Source: Halobacteriales archaeon QS_9_67_15
Lineage (GTDB): Archaea; Halobacteriota; Halobacteria; Halobacteriales; Haloarculaceae
Direction: 5' to 3'
Length of the DNA: 16,982 nt
Assembly: GCA_003023165.1 (NCBI GenBank)
Contig: PXSD01000173.1
Coordinates: 1 to 16,982, forward strand
The notes under the pieces are model-generated. The model worked only from the letters and a program-made list of their open reading frames with translations. It was not told where the DNA came from and made no database searches. Positions 7,190-16,636 of this stretch are shown here, piece by piece; position 1 is the first letter of the stretch, and every line of letters starts with the position of its first letter. A program made the position numbers and the translations under genes.

Positions 7190-7771
7190 TCAGGTGTCGT
7201 CGACACCGGGGGCTTCGTCGACGCGGACGTCCTCCGGTTCTTCCTGACCGCCGACGACCAGCTCGCCGTCTGCGGTCTCCACGTACACGTCGTCAGCGAA
7301 GCCGCCCTCGGCGTGGGGGTGTTCGGGGTCGTCCAACTTCTCGGGCGTCGACGGGGCGCCGGTCACGCCGTCTGCGGGCCGGAACCCACCGAGCGGGTCG
7401 TCGATGGTGATCCCGTGGCGCTCGAAAAAGTCGCGGTAGCGCTCGTAGTGTTCTTCGAGTTCGTCGGCGGGGAACTCCATCATCTCGGTCCAGCCGTGGT
7501 TGTAGAAGTCGAAGTTCGCCTGGACGTGGGTGACCTCCCTGGCCTCGGCTTCCTCGAAGCCCGCATCGAGTGCGGCGACGTAGGTGTCCATCGTCGCGTC
7601 GAAGAAGTCGCTGAGGTGGTCCCGGCGGTCGTCGGCGTGACCTGGCTCGGCCAGGTCGGCGAAATAATCCGTGTGGAAGTCGACGAGCCAGTCGGTGACC
7701 GTCTCCCCGACGACCGGGAGGGTCAACGCCTGCTTCGCCGCGAAGTGACGGACGTTCTGGCGGATCTTCAT
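7190..7771 (-). CDS. DUF6149-like haloarchaeal protein
   Basis: This 193-aa, strongly acidic and mainly helical protein starts MKIRQNVRHFAAKQALTLPV, which I recognise as the opening of a Halobacteria-restricted family (DUF6149, from memory). The central part (about 30-120) has aromatic and acidic helices such as VQANFDFYNHGWTEMMEF. The C-terminal 60 residues are Glu/Asp/Pro-rich and probably disordered. There is no signal peptide, membrane helix or catalytic motif. The frame is open upstream to 8203, but the added residues run antisense into the divergent flavoprotein gene, so ATG 7771 is preferred. It converges with the FAD oxidoreductase and diverges from the flavoprotein at 7971. Function is unknown. 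Confidence 0.85.
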   Translation of the reverse strand: MKIRQNVRHFAAKQALTLPVVGETVTDWLVDFHTDYFADLAEPGHADDRRDHLSDFFDATMDTYVAALDAGFEEAEAREVTHVQANFDFYNHGWTEMMEFPADELEEHYERYRDFFERHGITIDDPLGGFRPADGVTGAPSTPEKLDDPEHPHAEGGFADDVYVETADGELVVGGQEEPEDVRVDEAPGVDDT

Positions 7772-7816
7772 CTCGTCGGAACCTAGGTGCCCTGGGACTT
7801 CAACGTCTCGCTCGAC

Positions 7817-7830
7817 CGCTGTCGACAGCG
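7817..7830. promoter_or_regulatory. 14-bp palindrome in a divergent intergenic region
   Basis: CGCTGTCGACAGCG is a perfect palindrome. It lies 46-59 nt upstream of the DUF6149-like start, about where a regulator next to a minus-strand TATA/BRE would bind. It could be an operator, but short GC-rich palindromes also arise by chance. Confidence 0.3.
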
Positions 7831-7941
7831 ATCGAATCGGCCGAGCCGGTGTCTCGACGGCGTTCGAGACGACGGAACGACCGGCCTCTCCACTCTCTCG
7901 GATGTGTTTGTTACTCAACCGCATGGACAGATAGCAATCCA

Positions 7942-7948
7942 CATTAAG
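7942..7948 (+). promoter_or_regulatory. TATA box of the NirB-like flavoprotein
   Basis: CATTAAG lies about 26 nt before ATG 7971. The spacing supports that ATG over the in-frame GTG at 7962. Confidence 0.5.
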
Positions 7949-7970
7949 CACGGTTACGAAGGTGCCGGGC

Positions 7971-9251
7971 ATGAGCCCATCCCACGTAATCATCGGTGAC
8001 GGTATCGCGGGGAGTTCCGCGGCGGAGACACTCCGCGAGGAGGACCCGGACGCAGATATCACCGTCATCACCGATGAGGGGGAAGCACTGTACAACCGTA
8101 TCCTGATCAAGGAGTTCGCCAAGGGGAAACTGCCCGAGGCACCGATCTCTATCCACGAGCCGGAGTGGTACGAGGAGCGGGACATCGACCTGCAACTTGA
8201 CACCTACGTCACGACGATCGACACCGACGCGAACGAGGTCCACACGCACGAGGGCGCCGTCTACGACTACGACAAACTGCTGGTCGCGACGGGTGGGACG
8301 CCGACCAGCCTGTCGAGTTACGGCATCGAGAACGCGGACGCCGACGGCATCGACCACTTCTGGACGTTCCAGGACGCCCGTTCGATCAAGGAGAACGTCG
8401 AGAACGCCGAGAAGGGCATCATCGTCGGCGCCGGCCTCCTCGGTATTGACCTCGCCGCGATCTGCGGCGCGCAGGGCCTCGACGCGAACTACCTGATGCG
8501 CGGCGAGTCGTGGTGGCGCTACGCGCTCGAACCGAAAGGAGCGGAGATTCTCCACGACGCGATGCGCGAAAAGGGCGTCACGCCCGTCTTCAACTCCGGC
8601 GTCGACAGGTTCGAGACGGACGACGACGGCCAGGTGCAGGCGGCTATCGACCCCAACGGCGAGCGCTTCGAGGGCGACTGGGCGGGCGTCGCTATCGGAC
8701 TGAGCTTCAACACGGAGTTCCTGCGGGACGCGCCCGTCGAGACGAACGACAACGGCGTCGTCACCGACGAGTACATGCGGACGAACGTCGACGACGTCTA
8801 CGCGGCGGGCGACATCACCCGGTTCTACGACACGATCCTCGGCGAGATGGGCGAGAACGGTTCGTGGGGGTCGGCGAAGGAACAGGGCACGATCGCGGCC
8901 CAGAACATGGTCGATGACGTCCGCGAGGGCGGCCGGACGGACGACCCAAAGGAGTTCCGCTGGGTCTCCTCCTACTCGATCACGCACTTCGACTTCCCGT
9001 TCCTCTCGTTCGGTCACCCGACCATCGGCGACGACGACGCCAGTGCCAAGTTCAGCGACACCGAGTGGCGCCGACTCGCATTTAACGACGGCAAGATCGT
9101 CGGCGGCGTCCTCATCGGTGACCTCTCCCAGCAGTCCAAGTACAAGAGGCTCATCCGCGAGGAGCGAGAGGTCGCCCGGCACAAGGACCTCCTCATGGAG
9201 GAGGACGTCGACATGGAGAAGCTCAAAGAGGCCACTCCGAAAGCCGAGTAA
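7971..9251 (+). CDS. NirB/rubredoxin-reductase-like NAD(P)/FAD oxidoreductase
   Basis: The 426-aa protein has the class-I pyridine nucleotide-disulfide oxidoreductase layout. An FAD motif GDGIAGSSAAE is at 9-19, followed by LYNRILIKEFAKGKLP (about 42-57), like the Y-x-R-x-x-L stretch of NirB and rubredoxin reductases. VATGGTP comes next, then an NAD-binding motif GAGLLGIDLA (about 151-160) and the FAD-closing VYAAGDIT (about 277-284). The C-terminal part (GGVLIGDLSQQSKYKRLI) matches the NirB-type reductase tail. There is no CxxC redox pair, so it is not a thioredoxin-type enzyme. The electron acceptor is unknown and no rubredoxin, ferredoxin or nitrite reductase subunit lies nearby. It stands as a single transcription unit between a divergent promoter region and the broken membrane gene. 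Confidence 0.88.
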   Translation: MSPSHVIIGDGIAGSSAAETLREEDPDADITVITDEGEALYNRILIKEFAKGKLPEAPISIHEPEWYEERDIDLQLDTYVTTIDTDANEVHTHEGAVYDYDKLLVATGGTPTSLSSYGIENADADGIDHFWTFQDARSIKENVENAEKGIIVGAGLLGIDLAAICGAQGLDANYLMRGESWWRYALEPKGAEILHDAMREKGVTPVFNSGVDRFETDDDGQVQAAIDPNGERFEGDWAGVAIGLSFNTEFLRDAPVETNDNGVVTDEYMRTNVDDVYAAGDITRFYDTILGEMGENGSWGSAKEQGTIAAQNMVDDVREGGRTDDPKEFRWVSSYSITHFDFPFLSFGHPTIGDDDASAKFSDTEWRRLAFNDGKIVGGVLIGDLSQQSKYKRLIREEREVARHKDLLMEEDVDMEKLKEATPKAE

Positions 9252-9339
9252 CGACGCCCGTTTTCGCGGTTTGCCGACCGTACGCCGTCGGTCTGAGAGA
9301 TGTAGCATAATGTAAGTGAGAGAGCAGTCCGTCCGCTCC

Positions 9340-10146
9340 ATGTCAGTATCGGTGGGTGACACGTTGGAGGATCCGGTGCGTCGACTCCTTACGGTCCCGG
9401 GACTGCTGGTGGTCGTCCTGTTCGTGGTCTTCAGACAGAGCAACGTCGTGGTCTACGACACCTTCTTCGCCCGGGGGACAGAGTTCGTGCTCGAGAAAGC
9501 CGGTGGGTACTCGTTGCGGGACGTCCGGATGGAACTGATCGAGCGAGGCTACTCGGACGCGCTCCCGCTCGTGGACGTGGTCGAACAGACCGGGTTGGAC
9601 GTCCCCTTCCCGGCCGCGGTCGCCTCGCTGGCGGCGTTGCCGTTCATCGCCGAGTTCCTGCACGTCGTGAGTGTTTGTGCGCTCGCCGCGAACGACCCCA
9701 ATAGCGTTCCGGTCGACGAGATCACGTCGGGACTGACCGGCGCGTGCGTGAAGTCGCTCGTGGCGAGCTTCGTCGCGCTGGTGCTCATCTGTTCTTCGTC
9801 GGTCCCGGCCTCGCACTGACCGTGTTGTTCCTGTTCGTTCGACAGCGGATCGCACTCGGGGGCGACGGCGTCTTCGAGTCGATCTCCCGGAGCTACGCGC
9901 TGGTGACGGAGAACGCCCTCCGGATGGTCGCGCTCGTCGTCGTCTTCTGGCTGACTGGTGGTGACGTTCGTCGCCGGGGTGGTTCCGCTGGGCGACCTAA
10001 CGGGTGCGTTCGATCGGGGAGTCGAGACGCTGGTCATCGTGTTCGGTATCTCGTCGTTCACGAGCGCGTATCTGCAGGCGGTCGGCGACGTCGGCGGGCA
10101 GGCCGCCAGCGCGCCGGCGGGCCAGAGCGACAGCCTCGGGGCCTGA
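9340..10146 (+). pseudogene. Multi-pass membrane protein broken by two compensating frameshifts
   Basis: From ATG 9340 the frame encodes MSVSVGDTLEDPVRRLLTVP and hydrophobic segments up to VASFVALVLI at about 9788, then falls out of frame and stops at 9817-9819. Coding character continues one frame over (LFFVGPGLALTVLFLFVRQR to ALRMVALVVVFWL). Near 9954-9957 it returns to the original frame as VTFVAGVVPLGDLTGAFDRG, ending at TGA 10144-10146. A lost C in CATC(C)TG and an extra T in GAC(T)GG would explain both, and the 807-nt length is divisible by three. The restored protein would be 268 aa with about five or six membrane segments and resembles haloarchaeal DUF4013/DUF7847-type proteins, an uncertain match. 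An AT-rich box (about 9305-9313) lies upstream of the ATG. Either a young pseudogene or two sequencing errors. Confidence 0.75.
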
Positions 10147-10154
10147 TCGAAGCC

Positions 10155-10160
10155 GTTTTG
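10155..10160 (+). promoter_or_regulatory. TATA-like box of the 138-aa protein
   Basis: GTTTTG lies about 27 nt before ATG 10185 and supports that start over the in-frame ATG at 10209. It begins only 9 nt after the stop of the preceding pseudogene, so it could also act as a T-rich terminator. Confidence 0.35.
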
Positions 10161-10184
10161 CCCCGGCCAGTTCCTCTGTCCAGT

Positions 10185-10601
10185 ATGGACAGCGGCGGCA
10201 GCAGCGACATGACGCTCGCCTTCGACCTGGACGCGCTGAAGGAGCTGGCCTACCCCGACCGGGTGTTCCAGGACGCGCGCCAGTGGAGCGAGTACGTCGG
10301 CGTCGTCTCCGAACAGCCGACCTACGTCGTGACGAACTTCACGCGCAAACACCGGATCAGACAGGACTTTTTCTCCGGTCCGCGCAGTCGCGCCGAGAGC
10401 CTGGAGAACGTCCAGCGCCAGTTCGGCACGGAACGCCACGTCTTCCTCGGGACCGACGACGAGGACGCGGGCCTCGCCGAAGCGGTCGGCTGGGAGTTCC
10501 TCCACGTCGAGGACGCTGCCGCCGCCGCCGAGTGGGAACTGGGCGAACCGGAGACGCCCGACGACACGACGGGCGACGACGAGCGCGACGACTGGCCCTG
10601 A
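10185..10601 (+). CDS. Small conserved haloarchaeal protein (DUF7124-like)
   Basis: This 138-aa acidic protein has a dense, conserved-looking core: MTLAFDLDALKELAYPDRVF (9-28), then ARQWSEYVGVVSEQPTYVV and FTRKHRIRQDFFSGPRSRAE. The tail is Asp/Thr-rich and probably disordered. I recognise the core as a Halobacteria-only family, recalled as DUF7124, with no known function. There are no membrane segments and no catalytic motif; the basic RKHRIRQ patch inside an acidic protein could contact nucleic acid or a partner, which is speculation. An internal ATG at 10209 begins exactly at the conserved core and is an alternative start. It is followed 84 nt later by another haloarchaeal gene on the same strand that has its own promoter. 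Confidence 0.82.
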   Translation: MDSGGSSDMTLAFDLDALKELAYPDRVFQDARQWSEYVGVVSEQPTYVVTNFTRKHRIRQDFFSGPRSRAESLENVQRQFGTERHVFLGTDDEDAGLAEAVGWEFLHVEDAAAAAEWELGEPETPDDTTGDDERDDWP

Positions 10602-10656
10602 CTCTCCGGGACCGACAGCACTCGGGGTCGGACGCTCCGCGTCCGTATCGCGGCGG

Positions 10657-10662
10657 TTAAAT
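10657..10662 (+). promoter_or_regulatory. TATA box of the DUF5815-like gene
   Basis: TTAAAT lies about 26 nt before ATG 10686, standard leaderless spacing. Confidence 0.5.
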
Positions 10663-10685
10663 GGCCGACGGACGATAGGTCGACA

Positions 10686-11219
10686 ATGGCAGAGCCGCGC
10701 GTCCCCGGGAGCGACGGGGCGGACATCGAGTTGCCCTGCGGTGAGAGCGTCGCCGTCCACGACCTCGACATGGGGCTGCGCGAATACGAGTGTCCCTGCG
10801 GCGAGGCCCACGCTGTCGTGATGGACGTCCACCCGCTGGGTCGGTTCGTCCCCGAGTTCCTCGCGGACGTGCTCAGAGAGACGATCGAGACGGCCGACGA
10901 GTTCCCCGAGTTCACTACCGCCCACGTCATGGGGATCGTGATCGAGGAGTTTCCCGAGGCCGTCGTCTCGGAGGACCTCTCCGAGGACGGGCAGGTGGGA
11001 TATTCGATGATCTGGCTGGCGGAGTTCGACTCGCGGCGACTCCACGAGGTCGTCGTCGAACTCCTGCTCGAACTGATGGACCACGCGGTGAGTCACACCG
11101 ACGACGACGGGGCGGCCGCCCAGTTCGAGCAGTGGCTCCACGAATTCGACGTCGAGACGTTCGTCGACCAGTACCGCGAGGAACGCGAGTTCGAGACGGA
11201 ACACGACTCTGCGCTCTGA
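10686..11219 (+). CDS. DUF5815-like haloarchaeal protein with a possible zinc site
   Basis: The 177-aa acidic protein has an N-terminal segment with two cysteine motifs, LPCGES (Cys18) and YECPCGEAH (Cys36, Cys38, His42). This looks like a small zinc ribbon. The rest is helical, with AVVMDVHPLGRFVPEFLADV, then a Leu/Glu-rich segment (HEVVVELLLELMDHAV) and a C-terminal VDQYREEREFETEH. I recognise the opening (MAEPRVPG...ELPCGE) as a Halobacteria-restricted family, DUF5815 from memory; function unknown. The ATG is supported by a TATA box 26 nt upstream. It is probably monocistronic, because a 167-nt gap with a separate promoter precedes the next gene. Confidence 0.85.
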   Translation: MAEPRVPGSDGADIELPCGESVAVHDLDMGLREYECPCGEAHAVVMDVHPLGRFVPEFLADVLRETIETADEFPEFTTAHVMGIVIEEFPEAVVSEDLSEDGQVGYSMIWLAEFDSRRLHEVVVELLLELMDHAVSHTDDDGAAAQFEQWLHEFDVETFVDQYREEREFETEHDSAL

Positions 11220-11331
11220 ACGATACCGGTGCCGTCGGCGCGACCGTCGTACGTGCGGACTGGTTGCCAGTTCGTATGACACCGGGTGACGCTGTCCGGC
11301 CCGCTGCCGTCCGGCGGTTTCCGGAGAACGA

Positions 11332-11353
11332 CCGTCTGACAGCTGTCTGACGG
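11332..11353. promoter_or_regulatory. Near-perfect 22-bp palindrome next to a TATA box, candidate operator
   Basis: CCGTCTGACAGCTGTCTGACGG pairs at 10 of 11 positions and also contains GTCTGAC twice as a direct repeat. It ends 2 nt before the TATA box of the winged-helix gene, so it covers the BRE. A dimeric regulator bound there would influence recruitment of transcription factor B. Confidence 0.5.
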
Positions 11354-11355
11354 CG

Positions 11356-11361
11356 TTTAAT
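11356..11361 (+). promoter_or_regulatory. TATA box of the winged-helix gene
   Basis: TTTAAT lies about 28 nt before ATG 11387 and fixes that start over the ATG codons at 11360 and 11363, which overlap or directly abut the box itself. Confidence 0.55.
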
Positions 11362-11386
11362 GATGGGTGAGGCTGTACTACTGTGT

Positions 11387-11617
11387 ATGCGCTTACGCCG
11401 GAGCGAGTTCAAACGGATCCGCTCCGTGCTGGAGGACGCCGACACCGACGGTCCCCTGACAGCGCGGGAGATCCTCGACGTCCTCGAAGCACACGGTGAG
11501 GAGTTCGAGAGCGCCCACCGCGTGGCGACCGTGCTGGGTCGCCACGCCCAGGCCGGCGACGTCGAGGTCATCCGCGACCAGCCCTACCGCTACCGGTTCC
11601 CGGACGCCACCAACTGA
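11387..11617 (+). CDS. Small winged-helix-like protein
   Basis: The 76-aa protein is basic at its start (MRLRRSEFKRIRSVL). It then follows a winged-helix plan: helix 2 LTAREILDVLEAHGEEF (24-40), a likely recognition helix SAHRVATVLGRHAQAG (42-57), and a beta hairpin wing VEVIRDQPYRYRF (59-71). The family looks Halobacteria-specific, and I cannot name it with certainty. A role as a DNA-binding regulator is likely from the fold, and the palindrome just upstream of its own TATA box suggests autoregulation (inference). The stop codon TGA (11615-11617) is the first base triplet of palindromic element B. Confidence 0.78.
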   Translation: MRLRRSEFKRIRSVLEDADTDGPLTAREILDVLEAHGEEFESAHRVATVLGRHAQAGDVEVIRDQPYRYRFPDATN

Positions 11618-11729
11618 TACTGGTGGCTGTAATTCTTTTACTCACCAGTCTCTGCTATCTGCGGATACAGACCCGTTCCGCCCGGATTCTCAGTTCGAGT
11701 TTTCACGTACTTACAGCCACCAGTACGAG
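11615..11729. repeat. Long inverted-repeat element B
   Basis: The left arm TACTGGTGGCTGTAA (11618-11632) is a perfect 15-bp inverted match of 11711-11725, and flanking ACT residues also pair. The arms enclose 78 nt. Unlike A and C I see no strong central hairpin. Just inside the left arm is a T-rich run (11634-11639), suitable as a terminator for the winged-helix gene. The arm differs from element C only in the four centre-left bases and shares GATACTG and GGCTGTAA with it. The element overlaps the stop codon of the upstream gene. Confidence 0.82.
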
Positions 11730-11947
11730 TCTCAATCGGTGTCTCGCCGCCACCGACGAGCGACCGCCGTGCCGTTTCCAGCTGTTCGGTCCCTTGGTCG
11801 GACGACACGGTCACCGAGAGCTATCGCTGACAACGGCAGATCTCTGTTCGTGTGCCCGTTGCTCCCCGAAACGGACGGATAGCAGCTTTTGCGGAGTGGG
11901 GTACGATTTTCGAAACTGGCTTTCGATATCCGTATTCTTTCGCCGGG
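11730..11947. other. Gene-free stretch upstream of carB
   Basis: No convincing gene is visible. The one plus-strand frame open across it (11623-11979) encodes a Cys/Arg/Ser-rich, non-acidic product unlike its neighbours. Base composition is less GC-rich than the genes around it. It may hold upstream regulatory sites for carB, such as pyrimidine or arginine control, but I see no clear motif. Confidence 0.5.
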
Positions 11948-11954
11948 CTTATTA
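11948..11954 (+). promoter_or_regulatory. TATA box of carB
   Basis: CTTATTA lies about 28 nt before ATG 11979. It supports that ATG over the in-frame GTG at 11961, which is too close to the box. Confidence 0.55.
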
Positions 11955-11978
11955 CGATGAGTGGACTCCCCCAGAGTA

Positions 11979-15266
<3,288 letters not shown>

Positions 15267-15358
15267 GCGGCGACAAACTGCGGTACGCGGCCGTCGCGTC
15301 AGTATCATCTCCTCTCCGGTAGCCAAGCGTCTTTCCGTTCAGAGCCCGAACATGTCGT

Positions 15359-15505
15359 ATGTCCTATCGCACGACGCTCGGGTGGTCGCTCGTGTCTTCG
15401 GGAGTCGTGACGTTGCTCCTCAAGGCGATACCGGGGGACTCGCTCTGGTGGGGCGTCCTCCTGCTAATGGGCGGTATCGTCCTCCTGGTGTATCGGCAGT
15501 TCTGA
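15359..15505 (+). CDS. 48-aa two-helix membrane protein
   Basis: ATG 15359 opens a short frame encoding MSYRTTLGWSLVSSG, a hydrophobic helix to about residue 24, a short loop KAIPGDS, and a second helix WWGVLLLMGGIVLLVY, ending YRQF. The two-helix hairpin, codon use with G/C at third positions, and its clean fit between carB and element C support a real gene. The family is unknown. Positions 15503-15505 are the TGA stop, and the final A is also the first base of palindromic element C. A TCTTTC stretch about 27 nt upstream (15330-15335) may be its promoter. It converges with the SMR transporter gene. Confidence 0.68.
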   Translation: MSYRTTLGWSLVSSGVVTLLLKAIPGDSLWWGVLLLMGGIVLLVYRQF

Positions 15506-15587
15506 TACTGCCGGCTGTAACTTCGTGAAGATATTCGCCGCCCCGGGGCGGCGAAATTCTCGACAGACTTACAGCCGGCAGTATGAA
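15503..15587. repeat. Long palindromic element C
   Basis: The left arm ATACTGCCGGCTGTAA (15505-15520) is a perfect 16-bp inverted match of 15569-15584. A 22-bp perfect palindrome sits at the centre (15534-15555, TTCGCCGCC either side of CCGG), and the same centre serves both. About 33 of 40 pairs form over the 80-nt core. It lies between the convergent 48-aa membrane protein and SMR genes, starting on the stop codon of the first and ending 42 nt from the stop of the second. The plan is the same as A; the arms are nearly those of B. Confidence 0.85.
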
Positions 15588-15626
15588 CCCCGACAGCGGA
15601 CCGAGACTGGCGTCCGTCCCGACCGT

Positions 15627-15950
15627 TCAGTGCCCGCCCGAGGAGAGGTTGAGGCCGACGATGCCGACGACGACGAGGCCGATGAACGCGACCCGGAGCG
15701 GATCGGCGGACTCGTTGAAGAGGACGACCCCGAGCGCCGCGGTTCCGACCGCACCGATGCCGGTCCAGACGGCGTAGGCAGTGCCGACCGGGAGCGACTC
15801 GACGGCCTTCGCGAGGAGGTAGACGCTGACCGCCATCGCCAGGACCGTTACGGTGGTCGGAACAGGCCGAGTAAGCCCCTCTGAGTACTCCAGTCCGATG
15901 GCCCAGGCGATCTCGAACAGGCCGGCGATACCGAGTAAGTACCAGGACAT
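15627..15950 (-). CDS. SMR family transporter, Gdx/SugE type (guanidinium exporter-like)
   Basis: The 107-aa protein has the four-helix small multidrug resistance fold, with the membrane-embedded proton/substrate Glu13 in IAGLFEIAWAIGL. The sequence LPVGTAYAVWTGIGAVG (53-69) followed by LFNESADPLR (77-86) is the pattern of the SugE/Gdx branch. EmrE-type drug exporters differ at these positions. Gdx proteins exchange guanidinium for protons as dual-topology dimers, so a single gene is expected. ATG 15950 starts directly at the first helix, although the frame is open further upstream. I found no clear TATA box and no guanidine riboswitch in 15951-16121. It converges with the 48-aa protein gene across element C. 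Family is secure, and the Gdx subtype is likely. Confidence 0.88.
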   Translation of the reverse strand: MSWYLLGIAGLFEIAWAIGLEYSEGLTRPVPTTVTVLAMAVSVYLLAKAVESLPVGTAYAVWTGIGAVGTAALGVVLFNESADPLRVAFIGLVVVGIVGLNLSSGGH

Positions 15951-16091
15951 ACTCCCGAACTTCCGGCGGCACCGGCCTGTGTCTTCCGACTCGGGACTCG
16001 CGTAGTCGGCAACGATACCGGGACAGGACTCGTGGAGACGCCGAACGGTGTCGGGCCGTCGGCGCCCCGTCCCCGGTCGAAACCGTCGGTG

Positions 16092-16097
16092 TTTATA
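16092..16097 (+). promoter_or_regulatory. TATA box of the second CBS protein
   Basis: TTTATA lies about 27 nt before ATG 16122, a near-consensus haloarchaeal box at the leaderless spacing. Confidence 0.6.
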
Positions 16098-16121
16098 TTC
16101 CTGATATGTATAGGAGTGCCC

Positions 16122-16526
16122 ATGGACGACATCTTCGTCGCTCGACTGATGAGTTCGGGCGTGAAGACGGTGGGACCGGACACGCTCGTCGAAGACGCGG
16201 CCCAGCTGATGCAGACGCACGAGATCGGGTCGCTGGTCGTCACCGACGACGACAACCAGCTGGTCGGCATCCTCACGACGACGGACTTCGTCGACATCGT
16301 CGCCAAGTCCAAGCCGAAGGCCGACACGACCGTCGAGCGGTACATGACGACCAGTGTCGTGACGACGACGGCGCAGGCGTCAACCCGAGAGGTGGCCGAC
16401 ACGATGATGGAGCACGGCTTCCACCACGTCCCAGTCGTCGACGACGAGGAGGGCGTCATCGGCATGATATCGACGACCGACCTCGCCGCGTATATCTCGA
16501 CCGCCGAAGCGCCCTCCCCGGCCTGA
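16122..16526 (+). CDS. Two-CBS-domain protein (second in window)
   Basis: This 134-aa protein is a stand-alone Bateman module. CBS-1 is about residues 7-60, with LMSSGVKTVGPDTLV and the ligand-contacting TTTD (52-55). CBS-2 is about 71-125, with YMTTSVVTTTAQAS, HHVPVVDDEEGVIGMI and STTD (117-120). It should bind an adenosyl nucleotide and regulate an unknown partner. It is only distantly similar to the 124-aa CBS protein at 4154-4528, so the two are not a recent duplication. The ATG is fixed by a strong TATA box. The following gene encodes a PAS sensor on the same strand with its own promoter. Confidence 0.93.
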   Translation: MDDIFVARLMSSGVKTVGPDTLVEDAAQLMQTHEIGSLVVTDDDNQLVGILTTTDFVDIVAKSKPKADTTVERYMTTSVVTTTAQASTREVADTMMEHGFHHVPVVDDEEGVIGMISTTDLAAYISTAEAPSPA

Positions 16527-16605
16527 GGCGACGCGGGCGTCACCCCACAGCGCAACTGTCGGCGACTCTGACATTCACTCGGACAGGACCAATCAGTCCG
16601 TCATA

Positions 16606-16611
16606 CTTATA
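16606..16611 (+). promoter_or_regulatory. TATA box of the PAS sensor gene
   Basis: CTTATA lies about 28 nt before ATG 16637. Confidence 0.5.
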
Positions 16612-16636
16612 CAGGCCTGGGATAGATACTGGGTGG

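Noticed and set aside
7944..9443. 499-codon minus-strand ORF
   Set aside because: It is antisense to the NirB-like flavoprotein, whose FAD and NAD motifs are clear on the plus strand.
9780..9960. Programmed ribosomal frameshifting in the membrane gene
   Set aside because: There is no slippery heptamer or downstream structure at either site, and two opposite shifts would be needed. Indels or sequencing errors explain it more simply.
9549..11282. 577-codon minus-strand ORF
   Set aside because: It runs antisense across three separate plus-strand loci, including two recognisable haloarchaeal genes and a pseudogene.
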